A stretch of 64,000 nucleotides of DNA from Promicromonospora umidemergens (GTDB lineage: Bacteria > Actinomycetota > Actinomycetes > Actinomycetales > Cellulomonadaceae), in the NCBI RefSeq assembly GCF_024171995.1, contig NZ_JAMTCT010000005.1:310001-374000 (forward strand). Direction: 5' to 3'. A model generated the notes under the pieces. That model saw only the letters and a list, made by a program, of their open reading frames with translations. It made no database searches and was not told where the DNA came from. The position numbers were made by a program, and so were the translations under genes. Positions 18,527 through 27,290 of the stretch are shown here, one piece after another; positions within the stretch are counted from its first letter, which is position 1, and every line of letters begins with the position of its first letter.

Positions 18527-18607
18527 TCGTGGAACGCGGCCGGCGTGGACGAACATCCCGCACTTTGCGGCAGGCCATCGAAGTACCGAGCGAGCCGACC
18601 TGACGTA
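18527..18607. repeat. Diverged ~80-bp repeat, copy A
   Basis: Shares long matches with 60738-60822, including GGCGTGGACGA, CATCCCGC and GCCATCGAAGT, with two short length differences. This copy lies in non-coding DNA between the lanthipeptide operon and the XRE gene. No transposase is nearby. Confidence 0.65.
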
Positions 18608-18625
18608 CGTCTGCGGCTCCTCCCT

Positions 18626-18641
18626 ACAGGGTTAACCTTGT
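18626..18641. promoter_or_regulatory. Near-palindromic operator upstream of the small XRE regulator
   Basis: A 16-bp site centred on TTAA (ACAGGGTTAACCTTGT) is symmetrical except for one pair. It lies 16 bp before the XRE start, just upstream of a GGAGG site, a typical position for autoregulation. Confidence 0.5.
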
Positions 18642-18657
18642 ACATGGAGGTGGCTCG

Positions 18658-18993
18658 ATGACCCCTGATGAGATGGATGCCCTTCTAGCATCTCCCGAGA
18701 CAGCCCTCGCCGAGGTGCTCGCGCAGGAAGATCGGAGTCTTCTGCACACGCTCGTGATGCGACGGCGTGCGCTCGGCCTGTCGCAATCAGCGGTGGCGGA
18801 GCGAATGGGTGTAAGCCAGGCTGTGGTCAGCCTGTTCGAGCGGGCGGGCAACGACCCGCACCTGTCTACCGTGCGCCGGTACGCTCGAGCCCTCGGTGTC
18901 CTGGTGCGGCACCGCGTCGACACGGACAGCACTGAACACATGACGCAGTCGGAGGCGCCGGCCAGTGCGTGCCCAGCACCGCCCAGCCGATGA
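18658..18993 (+). CDS. Small XRE-family transcriptional regulator
   Basis: 111 aa. A single HTH occupies ~45-85: MRRRALGLSQSAVAERMGVS then QAVVSLFERAGNDPHLSTVR and RYARALGVLV, the usual Cro/CI order. A short acidic N-terminus and an unstructured C-terminal tail follow. The ATG at 18658 is preceded by GGAGG and by a near-palindromic 16-bp site that may be its own operator. It runs towards the ParB-like gene on the other strand, with 14 bp between stops. Genes of this type often repress small accessory modules; the target here is not evident. Confidence 0.82.
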   Translation: MTPDEMDALLASPETALAEVLAQEDRSLLHTLVMRRRALGLSQSAVAERMGVSQAVVSLFERAGNDPHLSTVRRYARALGVLVRHRVDTDSTEHMTQSEAPASACPAPPSR

Positions 18994-19007
18994 GCTGGTC
19001 GAGCAGA

Positions 19008-19832
19008 TCACTTCGGCTCGGGGAAGGTTTCAGCGGCAGCGCCGCCCGGTCGCCAGGACACGTTCTTGACCGACTCGCCGGCACGGTACTTGTTCCATGC
19101 CTTGATGCATACCGCGGCGATCCACCGGGCATTGCGTGCACCGCGCACGCTGACGGAGTTGTCCAGTGCCCGCAGCAGGACGTGGATCGGGTCGCCGTCG
19201 GCGAGCGGTGCCCGGTCCTCGATCACCTTGAAGAAGTAGTCCGCGTCGTCACTGTCGATCTGCGAGAACCGGAACCACAGGTAGATGGCCACCGAGGACG
19301 GGATACCGCGCCGTGACAGGGGCCCGGTGCGGGGCGCGAACTCGCGTAGCCAGGAGTACTTTTCCAGCGTGCCGAGCGACTGCTGAGTCGTTGGTGTGTA
19401 GGACCAGCCGCCCGCGTTGTCACCGACCAGCTCGTAAGCAGTAATGCGCCGCAAGCCGGCCGCCAGAGCGGTGTAATGCGCCTCGCCGCGCAGGTGCAGG
19501 ACGTCTGACAGCTTGCGCTTGGCGCCGCCATCGATCGTGTCCTGGGCGTCTTTCTCCGCGCCGCGGACAACGAGCATCCGAACTGTCACCTCAGCCTGGA
19601 CTATGGCAAAGAGGCGGTGCTGTCCGTCCAGCAGGGTGCCGTCCTTCGCGAAGACGATGGCGGCTCCGTTGTCCTTCCATTTGCCTGCGACCATGTCGAT
19701 CGCGTATCCGTCGATGACGCGCTGGCGAGAATTCCTGTTGTGGGTGTTCTTGGTCAGCCATTGCTCGGCGAGCTCAGGCGTGAGCACGACGAACTCGGCG
19801 CTGTAGGTGTCAGCGGCAAGGTTGAAGTTCAA
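19008..19832 (-). CDS. ParB/Srx-like fold protein
   Basis: 274 aa. The N-terminal third has the ParB-type order: VVLTPELAEQWL, then RQRVIDGYAIDMVAGKW, then GTLLDGQHRLFAIV (~68-82). This DGQHR box is the hallmark of ParB-like nuclease/NTP-binding domains found in phage and accessory genes. The C-terminal part is helical and not recognised. The start is TTG at 19832, supported by GAGGGA upstream. There is no partition ParA nearby, so a role in plasmid segregation is unlikely. A mobile-element or defence origin is possible but unproven. Confidence 0.7.
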   Translation of the reverse strand: MNFNLAADTYSAEFVVLTPELAEQWLTKNTHNRNSRQRVIDGYAIDMVAGKWKDNGAAIVFAKDGTLLDGQHRLFAIVQAEVTVRMLVVRGAEKDAQDTIDGGAKRKLSDVLHLRGEAHYTALAAGLRRITAYELVGDNAGGWSYTPTTQQSLGTLEKYSWLREFAPRTGPLSRRGIPSSVAIYLWFRFSQIDSDDADYFFKVIEDRAPLADGDPIHVLLRALDNSVSVRGARNARWIAAVCIKAWNKYRAGESVKNVSWRPGGAAAETFPEPK

Positions 19833-19895
19833 GGGTTCCCTCGGTTCTCATTGATTCGGTCGATCGGGTCCTGGCAGGCCTCGGCCGCTGACAAG

Positions 19896-19923
19896 GGGTG
19901 GCCGCGTAGGTGCACGGCCACCC
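19896..19923 (-). terminator. Terminator for the coiled-coil membrane protein gene
   Basis: A 9-bp stem (19896-19904 with 19915-19923) lies just past the stop of the minus-strand gene ending at 19930. It is followed on that strand by TTGT. Confidence 0.6.
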
Positions 19924-19929
19924 TTTCCT

Positions 19930-20520
19930 CTATTGCTTGACCCACGTCCCGCACCGCGCCGACGTGAAGACCTGCCCGTCCTGCACCGTCACCACGGGAT
20001 AACCGCCGCCGGGGATGTCGTTCTCGATGATGTCCGACCCGTTGGTGCCACCTGCCGTGATTTTCCAGTAGCAGTCCGAGTCCACGGCGTCCGTGGTGCG
20101 GTAGGTGCCGGGCTGGACGTCGGAACCGACCGACCAGGTGCCGTCGGTGACCTGCGACGCCTCGATCTTCTTCTCGACGTTCGTGACTGCCTTCTCGCGG
20201 GCGGCGACATCCGCTTCGAGGCCGGCCACTGCGTCCTCACGCTCCTCGAGCTCGGTCTCTCGGTCGCCATACGTCTCCACCTCACGCTCCAGAGTGGTGA
20301 CGCGAGACTCGGCGTCGTCCTTCTGCCCGGTGACGGTTGCGAGGTCGCCGCTGAGCGCGTCGTTCGCGGCGTGCAGGGTGTCGTTGTCCTGCTTGCCATT
20401 GACGCCGTACGCGACGGCGCAGGCCAGCAGGATGCCGAGCCCGATCGTGGTGCCGCGGCGGCGGACGAATGATCCGCGGCTCGGACTGGTGGAGGCGGTC
20501 GGGGTGATGTCATGGCTCAT
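19930..20520 (-). CDS. Membrane-anchored coiled-coil protein of unknown function
   Basis: 196 aa. A basic stretch (FVRRRG) precedes one membrane segment (TTIGLGILLACAVAYGV, ~24-40). A heptad-rich coiled coil follows (~45-125; TTLEREVETYGDRETELEER). A compact C-terminal domain has TWSVGSDVQPGTYRT, CYWKI and TSARCGTW, with two Cys that could form a disulfide outside the cell. This C-terminal module is common in actinobacterial exported proteins of unknown function. The ATG at 20520 has a GGAG site. It follows the gene at 20549 in the same direction, 28 bp away, so the two are probably one transcript. Confidence 0.75.
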   Translation of the reverse strand: MSHDITPTASTSPSRGSFVRRRGTTIGLGILLACAVAYGVNGKQDNDTLHAANDALSGDLATVTGQKDDAESRVTTLEREVETYGDRETELEEREDAVAGLEADVAAREKAVTNVEKKIEASQVTDGTWSVGSDVQPGTYRTTDAVDSDCYWKITAGGTNGSDIIENDIPGGGYPVVTVQDGQVFTSARCGTWVKQ

Positions 20521-20548
20521 GATGTGTTCTCCGGGGTTTGGCACAGCG

Positions 20549-21118
20549 CTACGGGGTCGAGATGACGATGTCGAGGCCCGTGTTCGGGTGGTACGACCAG
20601 CTGGCAGTGAAGGAGTCCCACGAGTCGGTGACTCGTCCGTCCAGGGCACGGGTCGAGTCCATGGTTTGTGTGACGCGCTCCGGCGTGTCGAGATGGGCCA
20701 GGACGCACACGACAGCCGTGTAGTCGACGCCGGTGGCGTCGTCCTCTCCCTGGGTGTCGAGGATCAGGGTGGTCTGCTCGTCCGCGATCTCACCGCCGGT
20801 ATCTGCGACGTTGCACAGGTCGTAGGCATCGGCGAGGGGCGCCGACGACCCCGTCGGCGACGGTGATCCTGAGGGTTCGACGCCTCCGCTGCCGGAGCTG
20901 GCGACGGGTAGGGCGATGCCGACGACGACGCCCAGGACGAACGTTCCCAGAGCGATCGCCATCGTGGTGGCATGGCGTATGGGGGCTGGCACCGGGGCCG
21001 GCTGGACCTCATGACTGACGTCTGGCCCAGCGGGGCCGTCCGGTCCGCCGCCACGGTCGGACTGGTTCGCGGCGGGGAGAGGGAGGGCCTCGGACGAGGG
21101 CGGCGGCGGCAGGCTCAT
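20549..21118 (-). CDS. Single-span exported protein of unknown function
   Basis: 189 aa. A Pro-rich cytoplasmic N-terminus (MSLPPPPSSEALPLP) is followed by a membrane segment (MAIALGTFVLGVVVGIALPV) and a Ser/Gly/Pro linker. A ~110-residue outer domain follows with two Cys (YDLCNVADTG, VVCVLAHLDTP) and ends in WSYHPNTGLDIVISTP. The family is not recognised. The start is uncertain: ATG 21118 and ATG 21163 are both possible and neither has a clear ribosome-binding site. It pairs with the downstream membrane protein. Confidence 0.6.
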   Translation of the reverse strand: MSLPPPPSSEALPLPAANQSDRGGGPDGPAGPDVSHEVQPAPVPAPIRHATTMAIALGTFVLGVVVGIALPVASSGSGGVEPSGSPSPTGSSAPLADAYDLCNVADTGGEIADEQTTLILDTQGEDDATGVDYTAVVCVLAHLDTPERVTQTMDSTRALDGRVTDSWDSFTASWSYHPNTGLDIVISTP

Positions 21119-21278
21119 GCACGCAGCATCGACCCGGTCAGTCCCTGTGGTCACGGCAGTCATTGAGAACCCGGGGTATCGGCCGGCGTGGTCGTGCGCC
21201 GGGCTGGAGCCGGGTGGTAGGTGGCCTGCAGGGCTCATTGCGGTGACGGGTGAAGCATCGATTGCCGCGCAGGGCGCC

Positions 21279-21310
21279 GGGACGGGCGGACCGCACGGTC
21301 CGCCCGCCCC
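21279..21310 (-). terminator. Terminator of the rhamnogalacturonan lyase gene
   Basis: A strong hairpin pairs 21284-21293 with 21296-21305, extendable to 21279/21310 with one mismatch. It begins 25 bp past the lyase stop on the minus strand. Confidence 0.6.
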
Positions 21311-21334
21311 GACGACCTAGGGCCGTAGCCCGAA

Positions 21335-23550
21335 CTACGGGGTGTGGATGTCGGGCCAGGGGTAGCTGCTGACCTCGCTGCCGATGTGGAAGCTCGGGTG
21401 CGGCGGCTGGTTGTAGGCGGTGTTCTGCCAGGCGATCGCCACGCGGTACTGCACGTCGTGCATCAGCGTCGCGATGCGCAGGTTCGTCCTGTGCGGCGTG
21501 GCATAGATGCGCAGCGCCGACGAGTCACCGGTCCGCCAGACCACCTCTTCGCGCCAGTCGCCGAACAGGTCCGCCGAGAGCGACGGGTTCGACTTGGTGC
21601 CGTTGTTCGATGCCACGTTCGAGCCCGTCAGCAGACGCCCGTCCTGGTAGTCGTCGATGTGGGTGCCGTCGAGCAGCTCGCGCTCGCCGTCGCCGTCCCA
21701 CCAGGCCAGGAAGTTCGCCGAGCTCGGCTTGGCGCCGATCGAGCTTCCTGAGGCATTCCGCAGGCCCGACACGTTCGAGGACCAGAACTCGCCCCCGGGG
21801 TTGGCGGTCGTGACGTTCGCGGCCACACCGCGGCCGTTGTCGCCGTCAGGGCTGGTCTGGAACAGGACCGAGCCGTTCGAGCCGATGAGGCTGGAGGACG
21901 GGTCGCTGCTGCTCTCGTGCACCATGAACACCTCCTGACCCGCGCGGCTGGGCACGAAGTCCGAGACGTGGAGCGCGTCGCCGTGGCCCATCCGCGAGTT
22001 CCACAGCGCGTTGCCGTCCGAGCCGACCACCATCGCCCCGTAGACCACGTCCTGACGGCCGTCGCCGTTCAGGTCGGCGATCGACAGGCTGTGCGCGCCC
22101 TGGCCGCGGTACTGCGAGCCCTCGACGTCGGAGTCGAAGATCCAGCGGGTCGACAGGTTCTGGCCGTCGAAGTCCACGGCCCAGATCACCGAGCGCGTGT
22201 AGTAGCCGCGCGCGAAGATCATCGACGGCGTGGCCCCGTCCAGGTACGCGGTGCCGGCCAGGAAGCGGTCGACCCGGTTGCCATAGCTGTCGCCCCAGCT
22301 CGACACGTTGCCGCGCGGGGGCTGGTAGTCGACGGTGTCGACCGCGCCGCCGGTTCGGCCGTCGAAGATGGTCAGGTACTCCGGTCCCGACAGGATGTAG
22401 CCGCCGCTGTTGCGGTGATCGGCGCCGGCGTTGCCGATGACAGTGCCTCGGCCGTCGCGCGTGCCGTCGGCGGTCTTCATGGCGATCTCGGCATCGCCGT
22501 CACCGTCGTAGTCGTACACCTGGTACTGCGTGTAGTGCGCCCCGGAGCGGATGTTGCGCCCCAGGTCGATCCGCCACAGCCGGTCTCCCTCGAGGGTGTA
22601 GGCATCGATGAGGTGTTGTCCGTGTAGCCGGACTGCGAGTTGTCCTTGGCGTTGGCGGGATACCACTTGACGACGTACTCGTAGTCGCCGTCTCCGTCCA
22701 GGTCGCCGACGCTGGCGTCGTTGGCCTCGTAGCTGCTCGAGGGCCGGTCGATCGGGATGTCGAGGTAGCCGCCGGAGCTGAGCTCGGCCTCGGCGCCAGA
22801 GCGCGACCCCTCGGAGCCGCCGGTGACGGCCGCGACGGAGTAGTTCCCGTCGCCGCTGGTGTCGAGGTAGTTCGTGGCACCGGTGATCGGCGACGAGTTG
22901 AGCTTCTGGCCGTCACGGTAGACGTTGAAGGCCACGTTCTCGTCGTCGGTGCCCAGCAGGCGCCAGCTGACGAGGTTGCCGCCCCCCGAGGGCACGACGG
23001 CCACGCCGCGAGTCAGGGCCTCGACCTCGTAGACGCCGTCGCCACCTCCGGGCTCCTCGGAGCCGCCGGTCGTGACGTCCAGGTAGTCGATGTTCGCCAG
23101 GCCGTCCGCGCCGGTGGCCTGCAGGCGGACGGTGTTGGAGCCCGGGTCGAGCTGTGCGGTGACGGTCTGGGTCGTCCAGCTCGTCCAGGCGCCGGTGGCG
23201 CCGAACTGCGCGGTCCGCACCGAGGCGCCGTTCACGACGACCTCGCCGGGCCTGCTGTCCGTCCCGCCGTTGGCGTAGCCGAACACCAGGGTCATCGTGC
23301 CCGCTGCGGCGGCGTCGACCCTGAGCTCGAGCGTGGCCCCGACGGCGTTGTCGGTGTTGCAGAACCCGCTGCCCGAGTGACCGGTGTGGTTGGACTCGAT
23401 CACGCCGTCGCAGACGGCGCCACTGCCCTCGGCCTCATAGCGGATCGGGTCGGCGTAGGCGGTGTTCAGCGCGAGGGCGCTCGATGCGACGACGGCGAGA
23501 CCGGAGAGCCCGGCCACGAGCGCCACTCTTGTTCTTCTTCGTATTGACAT
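21335..23550 (-). pseudogene. Secreted PL11 rhamnogalacturonan lyase with CBM35-like domain, frameshifted
   Basis: Would encode ~738 aa. A signal peptide (RRRTRVALVAG..., cleavage after AYA) is followed by a CBM35-like module (YEAEGSGAVC, SGSGFCNTDN). A polysaccharide lyase family 11 catalytic beta-propeller comes next, with IDLGRNIRSGAHYTQYQVYD, repeated DxDGDG calcium loops, and FGDWREEVVWR. It cleaves the rhamnogalacturonan I backbone of pectin. The frame breaks after DNSQSGYTDN and resumes at LIDAYTLEGDRLWR. One base is missing in a C-run (G-run 22612-22613 on +; three expected). Either the gene is disrupted or the run was under-called. ATG 23550 has a GAGGAG site; operators lie upstream. 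Confidence 0.85.
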
Positions 23551-23655
23551 TGTTTCGCTCCTCAGTGAGGTGGCTCGGCCGTCTCTGGCACGGCCGAGGG
23601 TCTGGCGAGGCGCGGCGACGGCAAGCGGGCTCCATCGCCACGATGTCATCGGACA

Positions 23656-23678
23656 CCGATTTGAATCGTTCAAATCGG
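23656..23678. promoter_or_regulatory. Perfect 23-bp palindrome upstream of the lyase gene
   Basis: Two 10-bp arms (23656-23665 and 23669-23678) flank TCG. The core TTGAATCGTTCAA is LacI-family-like. It lies ~105 bp before the lyase start. Two weaker CG-centred sites, 23693-23704 and around 23731-23742, may be further operators. Confidence 0.7.
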
Positions 23679-23842
23679 CGTTATGGACGGTAGGGTAAGC
23701 GTTTGCCCGGTGTCAAAGGAATCGCACCTGCTTAAACGGTTCAGGCGACGGATCACAGGTCCCGGGCCGGCGCGCTGGCAAGCCCCGCCGCGGAGCTTTC
23801 CTAAGCCTCCAGGTCACCACCCTCGCCGGATACCATCCCCCC

Positions 23843-24889
23843 ATGCCGAGCCGCCTCGACCCGCCGCCGTCGATGCGGCCGCGTGACCCGCGTGCGCGCC
23901 GTCTCACGCGGCGGACCGGCTCCCTCGTCGCACTCCTGCGTGAGGAGCGCCGCCACACCGATGAACGGCAGCGCAAGGACCTTGCCGCCTGGCGCCGCGA
24001 GCTGAAGTCGGTCATCGCCGTCGAGCTGGTCGCAGGGCTCACGTTCTCGGTGCTCGCCGCCGGCGCGCTCGTCCTGTGGCAGGACCAGCGGGAGAACCAA
24101 CGGCAGGCAGCCGCAGAAGCCCTCGAGGACGAGCGCGAGGAGCACGCCGAGGTCCTCGCGAACGTCCAGTACATCCGTGACGTGCTCGCCGAGGACAAGC
24201 CGAGGGACTTCCGCTACCTGAACCTGCGCGGCGCCGACCTCGGTGGTTTCGACCTGGGCTGCGAGGTCCGGGTGGTCGCCAAGGACGACGAGGACGCCAT
24301 CCTCTACCCGCTCGATCCCGTGTCGCGCGCGGAGTGCGCGGACTTCTCAGGCTCGGACCTGACGGGAGCCAACCTCTCCGGGACGATGTTGACCGGCGCG
24401 CTGATGCACGACGTCACATTCGCCCCGCGACCGTCCGAGGACACCTACCTCGCCGGGGCCTGGATCACCGGGCGGATCGATGCCGACCTGGACGGCGCCG
24501 ATCTCCGAGGGGCGGTAGTCCGCCTCGAGGAAGAGGCCACGACGGGCCACCTCGCCCTGAGGAACAGCACTGTCGAGGGAGGCAGGCTCATGGACAGTGG
24601 GTGGTGGCACAAGGACCGGTCGTTCGTCAGCGCGTACAACGTCTCGGCGACCGGGGCGCACGTTCCCCCCGGTACGGAGTTCGGCTGCATGAACAGCGAC
24701 GTCGTCCACGCCGAGGTGTGCGACGACGTCGCCTGGGGATGGACCCTCGACCAACGCTACTTCGGCTGGCAGGAGCAGGAGAAGCTCTACGCTCTCCTCG
24801 GCTGCACCGTCGAGCCGGACGGTAGGTACCGTGACGTGGAGTGTCCGGACGAGAAACCCGTGCATATCGGTTTCAGCGACCAGCCGTGA
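23843..24889 (+). CDS. Membrane-anchored pentapeptide-repeat protein
   Basis: 348 aa. A basic cytoplasmic region (~1-50) precedes a membrane segment (VIAVELVAGLTFSVLAAGALVLW, ~55-77) and a charged helical stalk (EDEREEHAEVLANVQYIRDVL). Degenerate A(D/N)LXX pentapeptide repeats follow (LNLRGADLGGFDLGC, SDLTGANLSGTMLTGALM, ADLDGADLRGAVV). These build a right-handed beta-helix. The C-terminus has several Cys. No enzyme motif is seen. The ATG at 23843 lies 6 nt after TACCAT (23831-23836), a leaderless promoter arrangement. Confidence 0.78.
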   Translation: MPSRLDPPPSMRPRDPRARRLTRRTGSLVALLREERRHTDERQRKDLAAWRRELKSVIAVELVAGLTFSVLAAGALVLWQDQRENQRQAAAEALEDEREEHAEVLANVQYIRDVLAEDKPRDFRYLNLRGADLGGFDLGCEVRVVAKDDEDAILYPLDPVSRAECADFSGSDLTGANLSGTMLTGALMHDVTFAPRPSEDTYLAGAWITGRIDADLDGADLRGAVVRLEEEATTGHLALRNSTVEGGRLMDSGWWHKDRSFVSAYNVSATGAHVPPGTEFGCMNSDVVHAEVCDDVAWGWTLDQRYFGWQEQEKLYALLGCTVEPDGRYRDVECPDEKPVHIGFSDQP

Positions 24890-24987
24890 GGGGTCGTGCT
24901 CACCGAACGGACCGTGACCGAGGCGACGGACCTTGATGCGCTCGCGCGGGACGCTCCCCACGACGGCGCCCCGTGCTCGTCGCGACC

Positions 24988-25950
24988 TCAGCCCGGGTTC
25001 CCCGTGGGAGCGAAGCTCGGTGCTGCCGCTTCCAGTCGTGGAGCGGCGATGCCGAGGCGCTGTGCTTCGGCGAGCGTGTCCCGGCAGACGGCGCGCGGTT
25101 CCTCCGCGTCGGGGTCGGTGTGTGCGCGGTGCGAGCGGCCTGCGAGGGGGACACAGGCCGTCGCCCACGTCAAGGCGGCCGCCGTCAGCGAGGCGGGAGC
25201 GCGGAAGAGGAGAGTGCTTCGCCGGTGCTGCCGGAGGTCGACGCCCCGTGCTTCCAGCAGCGGCAGGAGCTCTCGGGCGGTCAGCATCGCGTCGCGAAAG
25301 GCCCTGGGGGAGCCGATCATCTTGGACAGCGACCCGGCCTTCAGCCCCTGGGAGTGCATCCCGGCGTCGGCCGCGAAGTGGATCCAGAGCCATCCTCGGA
25401 AGTCGCGCTGTTCCCGCAGCTTGAACCCGGCGTCGCGGAAGACCTGCCGCACGTCCCGTTCGCGTCGGCTGGGCGGCCGGCCCAAGGTGCCGAAGATGAC
25501 GGAGGGCAGCAGCGCCCCGCTGAGCGTTCCGTCTGCCCCGAACCCGCCGCCGGCCTGGGGGAAGCCCCACGCGAGCCGGTCGGCCGCGAGGGCGCCGACC
25601 GCGTCCAGCGGCTCCGACCAGACGTTGCCGAAGACGAGGACCGTGGCGTTGCCGAGCCGCGGCGCGAGAAAGTCGGCGGCCTCCGCGAGGCGGTGGTGTC
25701 CGACGCTGAGCACGATCAGGTCGAAGTCGTGATCCGGCTCCAGCGTCTCGCGGTACCGCACCGGCCACTCCTGAAAGACCTGCTGCCGTCCGACCCGGCG
25801 TCGCGCGTCGAGGAGGTCGAGGCTGACCGCATCGCCGTAGGACGCGGCGCGACCGGGCCGGACGTAGAACTCGACCTCGTGCCCTGCTCGCTCGAGAGCC
25901 CAGCCGTAGATGGTCGCGATCGTGCCGCGGCCGAACATCAGGACCTTCAT
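24988..25950 (-). CDS. Ketopantoate reductase (ApbA/PanE)-family oxidoreductase
   Basis: 320 aa. An N-terminal Rossmann nucleotide-binding start is present (MKVLMFGRGTIATIYGWAL), although the usual GxGxxG is GRGTIA. The remaining fold runs through LIVLSVGHHRLAEAADFLAP to a helical C-terminal domain. Family members reduce 2-dehydropantoate or similar keto-acids with NADPH. Here a stand-alone accessory position next to a divergent TetR gene makes a detoxification or side-pathway role as likely as pantothenate synthesis. The ATG at 25950 has a GGATGGAG site. The shared 53-bp intergenic region holds a palindrome, so the TetR probably controls it. Confidence 0.8.
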   Translation of the reverse strand: MKVLMFGRGTIATIYGWALERAGHEVEFYVRPGRAASYGDAVSLDLLDARRRVGRQQVFQEWPVRYRETLEPDHDFDLIVLSVGHHRLAEAADFLAPRLGNATVLVFGNVWSEPLDAVGALAADRLAWGFPQAGGGFGADGTLSGALLPSVIFGTLGRPPSRRERDVRQVFRDAGFKLREQRDFRGWLWIHFAADAGMHSQGLKAGSLSKMIGSPRAFRDAMLTARELLPLLEARGVDLRQHRRSTLLFRAPASLTAAALTWATACVPLAGRSHRAHTDPDAEEPRAVCRDTLAEAQRLGIAAPRLEAAAPSFAPTGNPG

Positions 25951-25974
25951 GGTGCTCCATCCATCGGCTGAGCG

Positions 25975-25993
25975 GTACGAAACGGTATCGTAC
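25975..25993. promoter_or_regulatory. TetR operator between the PanE-like and TetR genes
   Basis: A 19-bp near-palindrome with perfect 6-bp ends (GTACGA...TCGTAC) overlaps the TetR gene's TACACT -10 box (25991-25996). Bound repressor would block the TetR promoter and sit 25 bp from the divergent gene. Confidence 0.7.
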
Positions 25994-26003
25994 ACTTGCG
26001 GAT

Positions 26004-26618
26004 GTGCCGAGCAACCACCCGCCCCGTTCAAGGATGTCGTCCGAGCGCCTGTCCGAGGTGTTCAGCACCGTCCACGAGCTGCTTCTCGACGTCGGCTATG
26101 AACGGCTCACCCTGGATGCGGTGGCCGCCCGTGCTCGGACGAGCAAAGCGACGCTGTACCGGCAGTGGGGCGGCAAGCCCGGCCTGGTCATGGCAGCCCT
26201 GACGCACGACGACGGCGGGCACCCGGCCCTGTTCACCGACGCCGGGGCGACGTCGCTCGACGAGGCGTTCGCACAGCTGGCCCGGACCGACCTCGTGTCG
26301 GACCGCGACGTGCGCATGGGGTTCATGCTGCTGCACGCCGCCTCGTCCGACCCCGAGCTCGGCGCTGCGCTCCGCGAGCAGCTCATCACGCCGCGCGTGA
26401 CTGAGCTGGCCTCCGTCTTCCACGCCGCCGCCGACCGCGGCGAGATCGTGCGCGACCCACCGCTGTTCCGCCGGCTGGCCATCTTGATCCTCACCGACCT
26501 CGCCTTCTTCCCCCTGATCAACGGCCACGAGGCAAGCCGGGAGGACCGCGAGGACCTGTTCCGGACCATCGTCCGTCCAGCGCTCAACCGCACGGATCAC
26601 GACGACCCATCACCTTGA
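26004..26618 (+). CDS. TetR/AcrR-family transcriptional regulator
   Basis: 204 aa. The N-terminal HTH is clear: ELLLDVGYERLTLDAVAARA then RTSKATLYRQWGGKPGLVM (~20-60). The C-terminal ligand/dimer domain has LHAASSDPELGAALREQ and the DLAFFPLI helix. This resembles the AcrR-type regulators with a TetR_C_11-like domain. The GTG at 26004 lies 7 nt after TACACT, so the transcript is probably leaderless. The operator at 25975-25993 overlaps this promoter, fitting autorepression and control of the divergent reductase. The stop overlaps the sigma-factor relic that follows. Confidence 0.88.
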   Translation: MPSNHPPRSRMSSERLSEVFSTVHELLLDVGYERLTLDAVAARARTSKATLYRQWGGKPGLVMAALTHDDGGHPALFTDAGATSLDEAFAQLARTDLVSDRDVRMGFMLLHAASSDPELGAALREQLITPRVTELASVFHAAADRGEIVRDPPLFRRLAILILTDLAFFPLINGHEASREDREDLFRTIVRPALNRTDHDDPSP

Positions 26619-26715
26619 TCTGCCGGAGGCGCAGGCCGCCCACGAGATCGGACGGTCGGTCGGCACCGTCAAGGCCACGAGCTCCCGGGCCTCGAACGGC
26701 TTCGCTGGCTCCTGA
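26614..26715 (+). pseudogene. Relic of an ECF (SigE-type) sigma factor, region 4.2
   Basis: One frame reads LDLPEAQAAHEIGRSVGTVK followed by ATSSRAS and a stop. This matches the region-4 HTH of ECF sigma factors of the kind ending in GTVKS..SRAL. The upstream part of the gene is absent, replaced by the TetR gene. The following open frame could be the remains of its membrane partner. Confidence 0.65.
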
Positions 26716-26767
26716 CCACCGCCGGCTCCGGCTCCGGCAGCGAGCATCGCGGCTATGCCAGATCGGC

Positions 26768-27220
26768 TTGCTCTCGGCGGACGCCGGCCTGCGCGAGCTC
26801 GTGCGACTCGACCAGAACGTGGCGTGGAACCACTACGCCTATCTGTCCGGGGACACGCTGTTGTTCGAGTCGGGCCAGTGGATCGTGGCGCTCGACACGG
26901 ACTCGCGCGAGGCCACGGTCGTCCGAGAGGATGCTTCGTGGATGGTCAGCGCGTTCGACGACGTCGTCCTCTGGGCCGACGGCGAGAACATCTACTTCCT
27001 GCGGCTCGAACCGCGGGACGGAGTCGCCGCGCCCGCCCTGACCAGGCTCGGGCCCGAGCCGGACGACGACGGGACCGCGTGGCTGGACGTCGCCGGCGCT
27101 GTGAACCGGGTCGTCTGGACCGAGCACGACGGCGCGGAGCTGGAACGTCTCCAGAACCGGGACTCGTGGAGCTACGGCGACCTGCAGCAGACCGTGGTGT
27201 ACGCACGGACGTCGTGGTGA
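26768..27220 (+). CDS. Uncharacterised protein, probably an N-terminally truncated relic
   Basis: The last ~150 residues of this frame look coding: AWNHYAYLSGDTLLFESGQW, WMVSAFDDVVLWADGENIYF and NRVVWTEHDGAELERL. These are short beta-strand blocks like those of a propeller domain. No ATG or GTG with a ribosome-binding site precedes them; the first usable codon is TTG 26768. With a sigma-factor relic directly upstream, this may be the left-over C-terminus of a sigma-associated membrane protein. That link is inference. Confidence 0.45.
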   Translation: MLSADAGLRELVRLDQNVAWNHYAYLSGDTLLFESGQWIVALDTDSREATVVREDASWMVSAFDDVVLWADGENIYFLRLEPRDGVAAPALTRLGPEPDDDGTAWLDVAGAVNRVVWTEHDGAELERLQNRDSWSYGDLQQTVVYARTSW

Positions 27221-27290
27221 CGGCGTCCCGGGAGTACCGGCGGCACGCGCAACACACTCCACCGAGCAGGCGAACCGGGCACGCGCAGCG

